Assembly (NCBI GenBank): GCA_964393335.1
Contig: CAYMTN010000318.1
Span: forward strand, 1-5,382
Origin: CAYMTN01 sp964393335
Lineage (GTDB): Bacteria > Chloroflexota > Anaerolineae > Aggregatilineales > Aggregatilineaceae
Reading direction: 5' to 3'
DNA length: 5,382 nucleotides
Under the pieces are notes generated by a model that was not told where the DNA came from, ran no database searches, and worked only from the letters and a program-made list of their open reading frames with translations. Of this stretch, positions 1 to 4,299 are shown one piece after another (the stretch's first letter is position 1; each line of letters starts with the position of its first letter). Both the position numbers and the translations under genes were made by a program.

Positions 1-667
1 TCACCTGCCAGTCGTCCTCGTAAAACGCGCGGTCATCGAGGTCGAAGCGGCGCACAAACTCAGAGCCACCGACCAGCGCCAGGTGAGCATCCCATTCCTG
101 CCCGTGTGACGCCGGAAGCCCCCGGCTGAGCACGTTCCCCCAGCGGTCGTGAACGACCACCGGGCGGTCAAGGATGCGCGCCAGCGCGTTTAACATCGTC
201 GTCAGGCCGCGATAACTGGTCGCGTGGCGCTGCAACGTCTGCTGCAACTCGGATGCCCGGTGTGTTAATTGGGCCCTGGGATCGGTCAGCAAGCGCTGCA
301 CGGCGCGTTCGACCTGCGGCAGGGCGGCACGTTCCGGCAGAGCGATCAGCGGGAAGTTGTGCGTTTTGGCGATCTGGTGCGCGCGCGGCGACAGCGTGCC
401 GTGCACGCACAGCGCGCTGGCCTGCGTTTGAGTCAACTTTTCGATGACGGTTTCCAACGAAAGCGGGTTCGGGTTGTTGGCAAGTGCCTGCGTCGAAACC
501 AGAATCAGCTCGCTGCTCGTAATATCGGCAAAGAGTGGGGGCCGGGTCCGAAGGTGGGTGACCCAGTGAACCGGCGTGGCGGGATACCCCGTAACCAGGC
601 GGCTGCCGAGTGGCAGCGCCAGTTTTAGCAGGGTTTTGATGTCGGTTGGTGTTGTGACTGCGCTCAT
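1..667 (-). CDS. PucR-family transcriptional regulator, N-terminal part (runs off left edge)
   Basis: The minus-strand frame starts at ATG 665-667 and stays open to base 1, giving 222 residues with the C-terminus missing. Residues about 10-127 match the PucR N-terminal domain (purine catabolism regulatory protein-like): an opening LLKLALPLGSRLVTG, then SSELILVST, and later HNFPLIALPE. Residues about 135-222 look like the variable middle region of such regulators, with LTTMLNALARILDRPVVVHD and WGNVL, resembling a GAF-like sensor. The family's DNA-binding C-terminal helix-turn-helix (HTH_30) would lie beyond the window, so DNA binding is inferred from the family. PucR proteins commonly act as activators of purine, amino-acid or other nitrogen catabolism genes, but the target here cannot be read from the sequence. 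The start is backed by a strong G-rich Shine-Dalgarno at 674-682. The gene is divergent from the receiver gene at 1026. Family assignment is firm; ligand and regulon are unknown. Confidence 0.85.
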   Translation of the reverse strand, partial: MSAVTTPTDIKTLLKLALPLGSRLVTGYPATPVHWVTHLRTRPPLFADITSSELILVSTQALANNPNPLSLETVIEKLTQTQASALCVHGTLSPRAHQIAKTHNFPLIALPERAALPQVERAVQRLLTDPRAQLTHRASELQQTLQRHATSYRGLTTMLNALARILDRPVVVHDRWGNVLSRGLPASHGQEWDAHLALVGGSEFVRRFDLDDRAFYEDDWQV

Positions 668-671
668 GGCG

Positions 672-689
672 ATTCTCCCCCCAGAGAAT
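672..689 (-). promoter_or_regulatory. Ribosome binding site of the pucR-like gene inside a short hairpin
   Basis: On the minus strand GGGGGGAGA (674-682) sits 6-7 nt before the ATG at 667 and is a strong Shine-Dalgarno. It lies within a perfect 6-bp inverted repeat, ATTCTC / GAGAAT, with a 6-nt loop. The 3' arm and loop contain the Shine-Dalgarno, so the leader could mask it. The repeat is visible; a regulatory role is inference. Confidence 0.5.
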
Positions 690-766
690 TGTCTAACCCT
701 GTGTCTCGGTTTACGATACAGATACGCAAAACAGGCTGCAACGGGCCGCCTGTTTGACTTGGTAAC

Positions 767-795
767 ATTGTAAGAAGACTGTCACAACCTGTCTT
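767..795 (-). promoter_or_regulatory. Candidate sigma-70 promoter for the pucR-like gene
   Basis: On the minus strand AAGACA (790-795, 4 of 6 to TTGACA) is followed after 17 bp by TACAAT (767-772, 5 of 6 to TATAAT). Transcription would begin near 760, leaving a leader of about 90 nt before the ATG at 667. Spacing is ideal, but the -35 is only moderate. Confidence 0.4.
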
Positions 796-824
796 CGGGC
801 ATGTTTTATGAGATTTATACTAAC

Positions 825-875
825 GCATTTGGGCACATTGCACAAAATGGGCCTTTTTGCTTGGGCATTTGGGCA
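825..875. repeat. Direct repeat GCATTTGGGCA, two copies 40 bp apart, with related half motifs
   Basis: GCATTTGGGCA occurs exactly at 825-835 and 865-875. A further TTGGGCA is at 861-867, adjoining the second copy at an 8-bp step. Weaker AAATGGGCC (845-853) and CAAATGGCC (905-913) lie between and downstream. The 40-bp spacing is close to four helical turns, which would put the two full copies on the same DNA face. It could be an operator array for the divergent regulator or another factor; binding is inferred, the repeats are seen. Confidence 0.45.
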
Positions 876-941
876 AAATCCCTGTAAATAATTGGCGTTT
901 TCGTCAAATGGCCTGCGTCGTGTTCATCCGCGCCTTTTTCC

Positions 942-950
942 TGTTATAAT
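942..950 (+). promoter_or_regulatory. Extended -10 promoter (TGTTATAAT) for the first receiver gene
   Basis: TATAAT at 945-950 is a perfect -10 and is preceded by TG at 942-943, the extended -10 configuration that tolerates a poor -35. The expected -35 area (about 921-927) is indeed poor. Transcription would start near 957, giving a leader of about 70 nt to the ATG at 1026. Confidence 0.55.
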
Positions 951-1025
951 GACTGTACATACACACGATACCTTTCGATTCACCCTAACATTGTTGCGAC
1001 AAACGGTACAGACTGGGACACCGCG

Positions 1026-1394
1026 ATGCCACACTTGTTAGTAGTCGAAGATGAAGAAGCCTACCGGCAGTTCCTGGCGATGGCACTCCAGATGGAAGGA
1101 TATGGAGTCAGCACCGTCGAGAGCGGCGAGCAAGCGCTGGACTTTCTGCGCGTCCAGCCGCCCGACCTCGTCATCCTCGATTTGAGCATGCCGAACATCA
1201 GCGGGTGGGACGTGCTGCGCTTCATTCGCGGCTCTGGACCGCTGGCGCGGATGCCGGTGCTGGTGCTGACCGCCAATGCCGACGAAGAGACGCGCCGCCG
1301 CAGCTACCAGGAAGCTGCGACAGCCCTGTTGGTCAAACCGGCCAGCCTGGATGAAATCCTCAACGCCATCGATCGGGCGCTCCCCTCCTGCTGA
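1026..1394 (+). CDS. Stand-alone CheY-like response regulator receiver protein
   Basis: A 122-residue cytoplasmic protein that is a single receiver (REC) domain with no output domain. The acidic pocket is E8-D9 in LLVVEDEE, the phospho-accepting aspartate is D52 in LVILDLSMP, the switch threonine is T82 in VLVLTAN, and the invariant lysine is K104 in LLVKP. All phosphotransfer residues are therefore present. The family relays phosphate from a histidine kinase either to a phosphotransfer protein or to protein-protein interactions, as CheY or Spo0F do. The segment before the lysine reads EAATALLVKP rather than the common GADDYLVKP type, a mild divergence. The Shine-Dalgarno is weak (GGGA at 1015-1018), but ATG 1026 begins exactly where receiver domains begin. 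There is no kinase, CheA or diguanylate cyclase nearby, so partner and process are unknown. Confidence 0.9.
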   Translation: MPHLLVVEDEEAYRQFLAMALQMEGYGVSTVESGEQALDFLRVQPPDLVILDLSMPNISGWDVLRFIRGSGPLARMPVLVLTANADEETRRRSYQEAATALLVKPASLDEILNAIDRALPSC

Positions 1395-1440
1395 TCACGC
1401 GTCCCCCTCACAGCGTGCGTTGAGCGGTGGTCAACCGTCT

Positions 1441-1469
1441 TGGACAAGCCCTCACGGAGTCGCTATAAT
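1441..1469 (+). promoter_or_regulatory. Near-consensus sigma-70 promoter for the TPR-like membrane protein gene
   Basis: TGGACA (1441-1446, 5 of 6) and TATAAT (1464-1469, perfect) are separated by 17 bp, so transcription should begin near 1476, about 45 nt before the ATG at 1521. A small inverted repeat, GTTGA (1419-1423) / TCAAC (1431-1435), ends 5 bp before the -35 and could be a binding site or chance. The promoter lies only 46 bp after the receiver stop codon, so the two plus-strand genes need not form an operon. Confidence 0.75.
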
Positions 1470-1520
1470 GCGCCCGCTTATCGCACACCGCACGCGGTTT
1501 GGAGATCATGGAACGCACCA

Positions 1521-2618
1521 ATGACTGACGATAATTTCGACCACACCACGCCTGATTCCACGCCGGATCAGGTGAATCCGCCGGAGGATGGCGCGCGGGA
1601 ACCACTCGAAGATACCAAACCCAAAGCACCCGCCGGACTGCACGACGCCGCCCGCCAGAGCGCCCTCTACCGGCAGCTTGCCGCTGAGGAGCCGCCCGTC
1701 GATACGCTGGTCGATACGGCAGAGTCGCCCGTTTACCAGCCGCCGCGCCGGGTGCTGCTGTACGGCGTCGTCATGCTGGGCACGCTCTGCCTGTGTATGA
1801 TGCTGGTGGCGGCAGCCGGATTCGCCGGCTACCGCGACGGGCTGGCGACCAACGACGCCAGGGTCACCCAAACGCTGGCGACCGGCATCGCGCAGCAGTA
1901 CGCGACCGGTCTGGCCGACCTGGACCAGGGTTATGCCGAACTGGCGGCGGCGCGCTTCTCGTGGATCGTGGAGACGCTCCAGGTCCCCGCCGATTACGCC
2001 TATGACAGCGCCCAACGGCTTGCCACAGCGCGAGCCATCACGTCCTACACGCCGACGCCGACCCTGACGGCGACTCCCTCACCGATGCCGACCGTCCCGC
2101 CGACCGCGTCCCCCACTCCCGCCCCGACTGAACCGGCGACGGCGACGCTCAGCCCCATGCAAGACCCGGCCTATCTGTACGACCAGGCCGACCTGGCGAT
2201 GCGCGTATACCACTACGAAGACGCCATCGAGTTCCTGGACGCCCTGCGCGCCGTCGATCCCACCTACCGCCCGGAAGAAGCCAAAGCCATGCTGATCGAA
2301 GCGCTGACGAAACAGGGCAAGATTTACCTGGACGGAGCGAACAAAGATGGTGAAGATAAACTGGCGCGCGGCGTGCTGCTCGTCTATCGCGCCAACGAGC
2401 TGGGCACGATCGATAACCGGCTGTTGGGTGCGGCCATCTTCGCGGAGATGTTCATCAACGCGCAGAACTACGTCAACGGGGGTTATTACGCCGCCGCACT
2501 GCCGATCCTGGAGGAGTTGTGCGCGCAGAACTGCGCGTGGGGCTACCCCAGCGTGAATCCGGTGACGGTACGTGATTTGCTGGATCAGGCGCAGGCGGGA
2601 GTCAACAGCGGGTCGTAG
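1521..2618 (+). CDS. Single-pass membrane protein with TPR-like helices and a Pro/Thr-rich linker
   Basis: A protein of 365 residues. Residues 1-78 are polar, acidic and Pro-rich, probably cytoplasmic; residues about 79-103 form one hydrophobic helix (VLLYGVVMLGTLCLCMML), preceded by PPRR. After it come helical repeats resembling tetratricopeptides: about 115-173 (QYATGLADLDQGYAELAAARF), then a Pro/Thr linker at 177-212, then about 215-360 (AIEFLDALRAVDPTYRPEEA, GYYAAALPILEEL). C334 and C338 could pair outside the membrane. TPR folds mediate protein-protein contacts; no catalytic motif is visible, so no enzyme role is assigned. The architecture is typical of Anaerolineae proteins as I know them. 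ATG 1521 is chosen because the longer frame would begin at TTG 1440, upstream of the promoter -10. GGAGA at 1501-1505 is rather far for a Shine-Dalgarno. The gene converges on the receiver gene at 2625 with a 6-nt gap. Confidence 0.8.
   Translation: MTDDNFDHTTPDSTPDQVNPPEDGAREPLEDTKPKAPAGLHDAARQSALYRQLAAEEPPVDTLVDTAESPVYQPPRRVLLYGVVMLGTLCLCMMLVAAAGFAGYRDGLATNDARVTQTLATGIAQQYATGLADLDQGYAELAAARFSWIVETLQVPADYAYDSAQRLATARAITSYTPTPTLTATPSPMPTVPPTASPTPAPTEPATATLSPMQDPAYLYDQADLAMRVYHYEDAIEFLDALRAVDPTYRPEEAKAMLIEALTKQGKIYLDGANKDGEDKLARGVLLVYRANELGTIDNRLLGAAIFAEMFINAQNYVNGGYYAAALPILEELCAQNCAWGYPSVNPVTVRDLLDQAQAGVNSGS
2049..2156 (+). other. Low-complexity Pro/Thr linker coding segment
   Basis: Codons 177-212 of the TPR-like membrane protein encode alternating Thr-Pro, Ala-Thr and Ser-Pro units. 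The DNA is a degenerate run of ACG/CCG/ACC/CCC triplets. It is an extended, probably flexible spacer on the outer side of the membrane and a plausible glycosylation region. Such runs expand and contract readily, so length variation among relatives is expected. Confidence 0.75.
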
Positions 2619-2624
2619 GTTTGA

Positions 2625-3026
2625 TTACAGGTCGGAGAGCACGTCGGCCACAATATCCAAAAAATCGTTGGGCATCACCGGCTTGGCGACCCAACAATCG
2701 ATGCCCAACCCTTCGGCCTCGACCACCATATTAGGGCGCGCCGTCAGGATCATGACTTTCATCGCGCTCAAACGGGGAATGCTGCGCACGTATTGCAGCA
2801 CGTCAAAGCCGGATACTTCAGGCATGGCCAGATCGAGGATCAGCAGGTCGGGGGTTTCCTGGTCGAGCACGTCCAGCGCCATCACGCCGCTGCCAACAGC
2901 AATCGCGTCACAGTTCAGGCGCTGAACCAGCCCGGTGAATAACCTGAGTAATCCCGGTTCGTCATCGACAACTAAAACTAACGGTACAGACACAGCACCC
3001 AGCTTTCCATGAATAGAGCCAACCAT
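2625..3026 (-). CDS. Stand-alone CheY-like response regulator receiver protein (paralogue of the next receiver gene)
   Basis: A 133-residue single receiver domain with a short N-terminal extension of about 14 residues (MVGSIHGKLG...). D21-D22 form the acidic pocket in VLVVDDE, D65 in LLILDLAMP is the phosphorylation site, T95 in MILTARP is the switch residue and K115 in VAKPV the conserved lysine. The protein is intact for phosphotransfer and has no output domain. By hand alignment it shares about 45 of 82 residues with the N-terminal part of the receiver encoded at 3155-3535, including DLAMP and PRL.AM, so the two arose by tandem duplication. ATG 3026 has a weak AGG (3035-3037) 8 nt upstream. 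A good promoter at 3116-3144 gives it independent expression. It converges with the TPR-like gene, leaving only 6 nt and no room for a dedicated terminator between the stop codons. Target unknown. Confidence 0.9.
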   Translation of the reverse strand: MVGSIHGKLGAVSVPLVLVVDDEPGLLRLFTGLVQRLNCDAIAVGSGVMALDVLDQETPDLLILDLAMPEVSGFDVLQYVRSIPRLSAMKVMILTARPNMVVEAEGLGIDCWVAKPVMPNDFLDIVADVLSDL

Positions 3027-3115
3027 GGTCTATACCTGCTGTAATTTTGAAAAAACGTCATGTTTTCTTCGACGATAAAACCGACGAAACTCTCACGCGT
3101 GTCTGGATTGCAGTA

Positions 3116-3144
3116 ATCATAGCGTTCCCCGGCTGTTGTGTCCA
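3116..3144 (-). promoter_or_regulatory. Sigma-70 promoter for the receiver gene at 2625-3026
   Basis: On the minus strand TGGACA (3139-3144, 5 of 6) and TATGAT (3116-3121, 5 of 6) are separated by exactly 17 bp. The start would be near 3109, giving a leader of about 80 nt. It begins 11 bp after the stop codon of the upstream receiver gene, so this gene can be expressed apart from the kyn operon. Its -35 hexamer is identical to that of the TPR-like gene promoter at 1441. Confidence 0.65.
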
Positions 3145-3154
3145 CATCCGGCAG

Positions 3155-3535
3155 TTACGACGCTTTGGACCCTTCTACCATCTCGCGTACCAGTTCCATA
3201 AATCGATCCGGGCGCACGGGTTTGTTCAACCAGCGATCAATCCGACCGGCGACATCGTCCGGCGCGGGACCGGGACCGATCGCCGTCAAAACGGCCACGC
3301 GCATGGCGTCCAGGCGCGGCGTCCCCACGATGTACCGCAACACGTCAACGCCTGGAACGAGCGGCATCGCCAGATCGAGAATGATCAGATCGGGCGTCTG
3401 TGCTTCAAGAATCGTAATGGCTTCCGCGCCGCCACCGGCCAGCACGATATCATAACCAAGCCGCCGGATCATCGTGGCGAACAGCGAACGCAGCCCGAAC
3501 TCATCATCCACAATAAGGACTAGCGGTGCCGTCAA
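3155..3535 (-). CDS. Stand-alone CheY-like response regulator receiver protein, TTG start, downstream of kynB
   Basis: A 126-residue receiver domain when started at TTG 3533-3535. The frame is open further upstream, but that extension lies inside kynB and reads as Cys/Trp/Arg-rich shadow sequence. GAGG at 3544-3547 is 8 nt before the TTG, and the resulting N-terminus (TAPLVLIVDDE) is standard for the family. D10-D11 form the acidic pocket, D54 in LIILDLAMP is the phosphorylation site, T84 in AVLTAIG the switch residue and K105 in LNKPV the conserved lysine. The segment between T84 and K105 carries an unusual GPGPAPDD in place of the usual helix alpha4 start, so the output surface may differ from CheY. 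It is a tandem paralogue of the receiver at 2625. It begins 31 nt after the kynB stop with no clear promoter between, so co-transcription with kynB is likely. Its role in kynurenine metabolism, if any, is inference. Confidence 0.87.
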   Translation of the reverse strand: MTAPLVLIVDDEFGLRSLFATMIRRLGYDIVLAGGGAEAITILEAQTPDLIILDLAMPLVPGVDVLRYIVGTPRLDAMRVAVLTAIGPGPAPDDVAGRIDRWLNKPVRPDRFMELVREMVEGSKAS

Positions 3536-3543
3536 ACTTCCAT

Positions 3544-3547
3544 CCTC
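3544..3547 (-). promoter_or_regulatory. Shine-Dalgarno that fixes the TTG start of the receiver gene
   Basis: GAGG on the minus strand, 8 nt before TTG 3533-3535. An ATG at 3541-3543 overlaps this site but is in another frame and stops after three codons, and no in-frame ATG lies between here and 3668. The TTG is therefore the best start. Confidence 0.6.
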
Positions 3548-3566
3548 TGTTAGAATGCTGTTACCT

Positions 3567-4211
3567 TCATGACTCTTGGAACGGGCGCAGCACGGCCCGC
3601 ACCGGGCTGCCACATACACCGGCCAGTTTGAGCGGGAGCGCCACCAGGTCGTACACGCCATCCGGCACACCGGCCAGGCACAGTGTTTCCAGGTTTACGA
3701 TGCCGCGCTCGACTAAACGGTGGTGGCACGGCAGGTCTTTGCTGTCGAAACGGTCCACTGAGGGAGAGTCCAGCCCCAACAGGACCACGCCCCTCTCCGC
3801 CAGCCACTCGACCAGTTCCACCGTCGGATACGGGAAATCATCTGGCCACGCGCCGTCCGGCAGTTCGCTCACCCAGGTATGCACCAACAGGCGCTGCATG
3901 CCGCTGAGGTCGTGCCCGTCAAAATCCGCCGGGACCATACCACCCGCCCGCCGCGCGATCGTCACGACATGCGCCCGGCCCATATATTTTTCGAGCGGCA
4001 TGTCTGCCGGGTGCAGCCCGTCGTCCAGCAGGTGATACGGCGCATCGGCGTGGCTGCCGGTGTGCGGGCTGAGCGTGAGTGTCGTCAAATTGACCGCCGC
4101 ACCATCGGCGGTGCGCAGCGCGTGTACAAATGACATCGGCGTATCGCCGGGCCACACCGCCAGCGCGGGCGAGATCGTGCGGCTGATATCATACCAAACC
4201 CGGCTACTCAT
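3567..4211 (-). CDS. kynB: Kynurenine formamidase (arylformamidase), cyclase family
   Basis: A protein of 214 residues, the normal size for bacterial KynB. It hydrolyses N-formyl-L-kynurenine to L-kynurenine and formate, the second step of tryptophan breakdown by the kynurenine route, in the cytoplasm. The metal-binding signature of the cyclase family is clear at residues 50-60, HTGSHADAPYH (H50, H54, D56, H60). Other family marks are YDISRTISPALAVWPGD at 7-23, LLGLDSPSVD at 144-153 and a C-terminal half with IVNLETLCLAGVPDGVYDLV followed by ALPLKLAGVCGSPVRAVLR. ATG 4209-4211 is chosen because GGAGG lies 8 nt upstream and the N-terminus then matches the family. Earlier in-frame codons back to 4298 would add 29 unrelated residues. 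It lies 88 nt downstream of the kynureninase-like gene, which supports the pathway call. A different cyclase-family amidase is the main alternative. Confidence 0.87.
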   Translation of the reverse strand: MSSRVWYDISRTISPALAVWPGDTPMSFVHALRTADGAAVNLTTLTLSPHTGSHADAPYHLLDDGLHPADMPLEKYMGRAHVVTIARRAGGMVPADFDGHDLSGMQRLLVHTWVSELPDGAWPDDFPYPTVELVEWLAERGVVLLGLDSPSVDRFDSKDLPCHHRLVERGIVNLETLCLAGVPDGVYDLVALPLKLAGVCGSPVRAVLRPFQES

Positions 4212-4219
4212 GCGATCAT

Positions 4220-4224
4220 CCTCC
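4220..4224 (-). promoter_or_regulatory. Shine-Dalgarno GGAGG of kynB
   Basis: A consensus GGAGG on the minus strand, 8 nt before ATG 4209-4211. It decides the kynB start over the longer upstream frame. Confidence 0.8.
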
Positions 4225-4259
4225 GACGGCGCGCCGCAAGTTTCAGCGCGGTGAGATTC

Positions 4260-4282
4260 ACAGCATCGCTGTAAATAGTATA
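4260..4282 (-). promoter_or_regulatory. Possible internal kynB promoter (TATACT) with a dyad at the start site
   Basis: In the 88-nt gap between the kynureninase-like gene and kynB, the minus strand has TATACT (4277-4282, 5 of 6 to the -10). Just downstream is a perfect dyad, ACAGC / GCTGT, with a 3-nt centre (4260-4272). The dyad would cover the expected start near 4270, as a repressor operator would, or form a small 5' hairpin. No good -35 lies at 16-18 bp, so the promoter is uncertain. Confidence 0.3.
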
Positions 4283-4299
4283 CTCGATCCCGGCGCAAA

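Larger units (their letters stand above)
668..1025. other. Divergent intergenic region between the pucR-like gene and the first receiver gene
   Basis: This 358-bp stretch has no convincing gene and is visibly AT-richer than its surroundings, especially 780-960. It holds the leader and candidate promoter of the minus-strand regulator gene, a set of related TTGGGCA-type motifs between 825 and 913, and an extended -10 promoter for the plus-strand receiver gene. A stray TATACT at 816-821 has no acceptable -35 at normal spacing. PucR-type regulators are often encoded beside sites they bind, so this is the natural place to look for an operator. Confidence 0.7.

Noticed and set aside
253..628. Open frames on the plus strand opposite the pucR-like gene
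   Set aside because: The minus-strand frame is open over the whole 667 bp and matches the PucR domain, so these are shadows.
1396..1417. A terminator after the first receiver gene (CACGC / GCGTG)
   Set aside because: There are only 5 bp with a 12-nt loop and no T-run, so it is not supportable as a terminator.
1440..1520. A 27-codon N-terminal extension of the TPR-like protein from TTG 1440
   Set aside because: The codon falls at the -35 of a near-consensus promoter whose start site is about 1476, so it would not be transcribed from that promoter. ATG 1521 is in frame and downstream.
1508..1528. A six-codon ORF (ATG 1508 to TGA 1528) overlapping the start of the TPR-like gene, as a possible leader peptide
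   Set aside because: The GGAGA is only a few nt from this ATG, too close for normal initiation, and nothing in the hexapeptide suggests attenuation.
3122..3154. An intrinsic terminator after the receiver gene at 3155 (TGTG-GA-CACA and CCGG repeats)
   Set aside because: The loop is too short, the pairing too weak, and no T-tract follows; the sequence is better read as the -35 region of the next promoter.
3536..3670. An upstream extension of the receiver at 3155-3535 to an ATG at 3670
   Set aside because: It overlaps the kynB C-terminal coding region, gives a Cys/Trp/Arg-rich non-receiver sequence, and the TTG with GAGG at proper spacing yields a standard N-terminus.
4212..4298. A 29-residue N-terminal extension of KynB from ATG 4298
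   Set aside because: It lacks family similarity and good Shine-Dalgarno support, and ATG 4211 has GGAGG at 8 nt.
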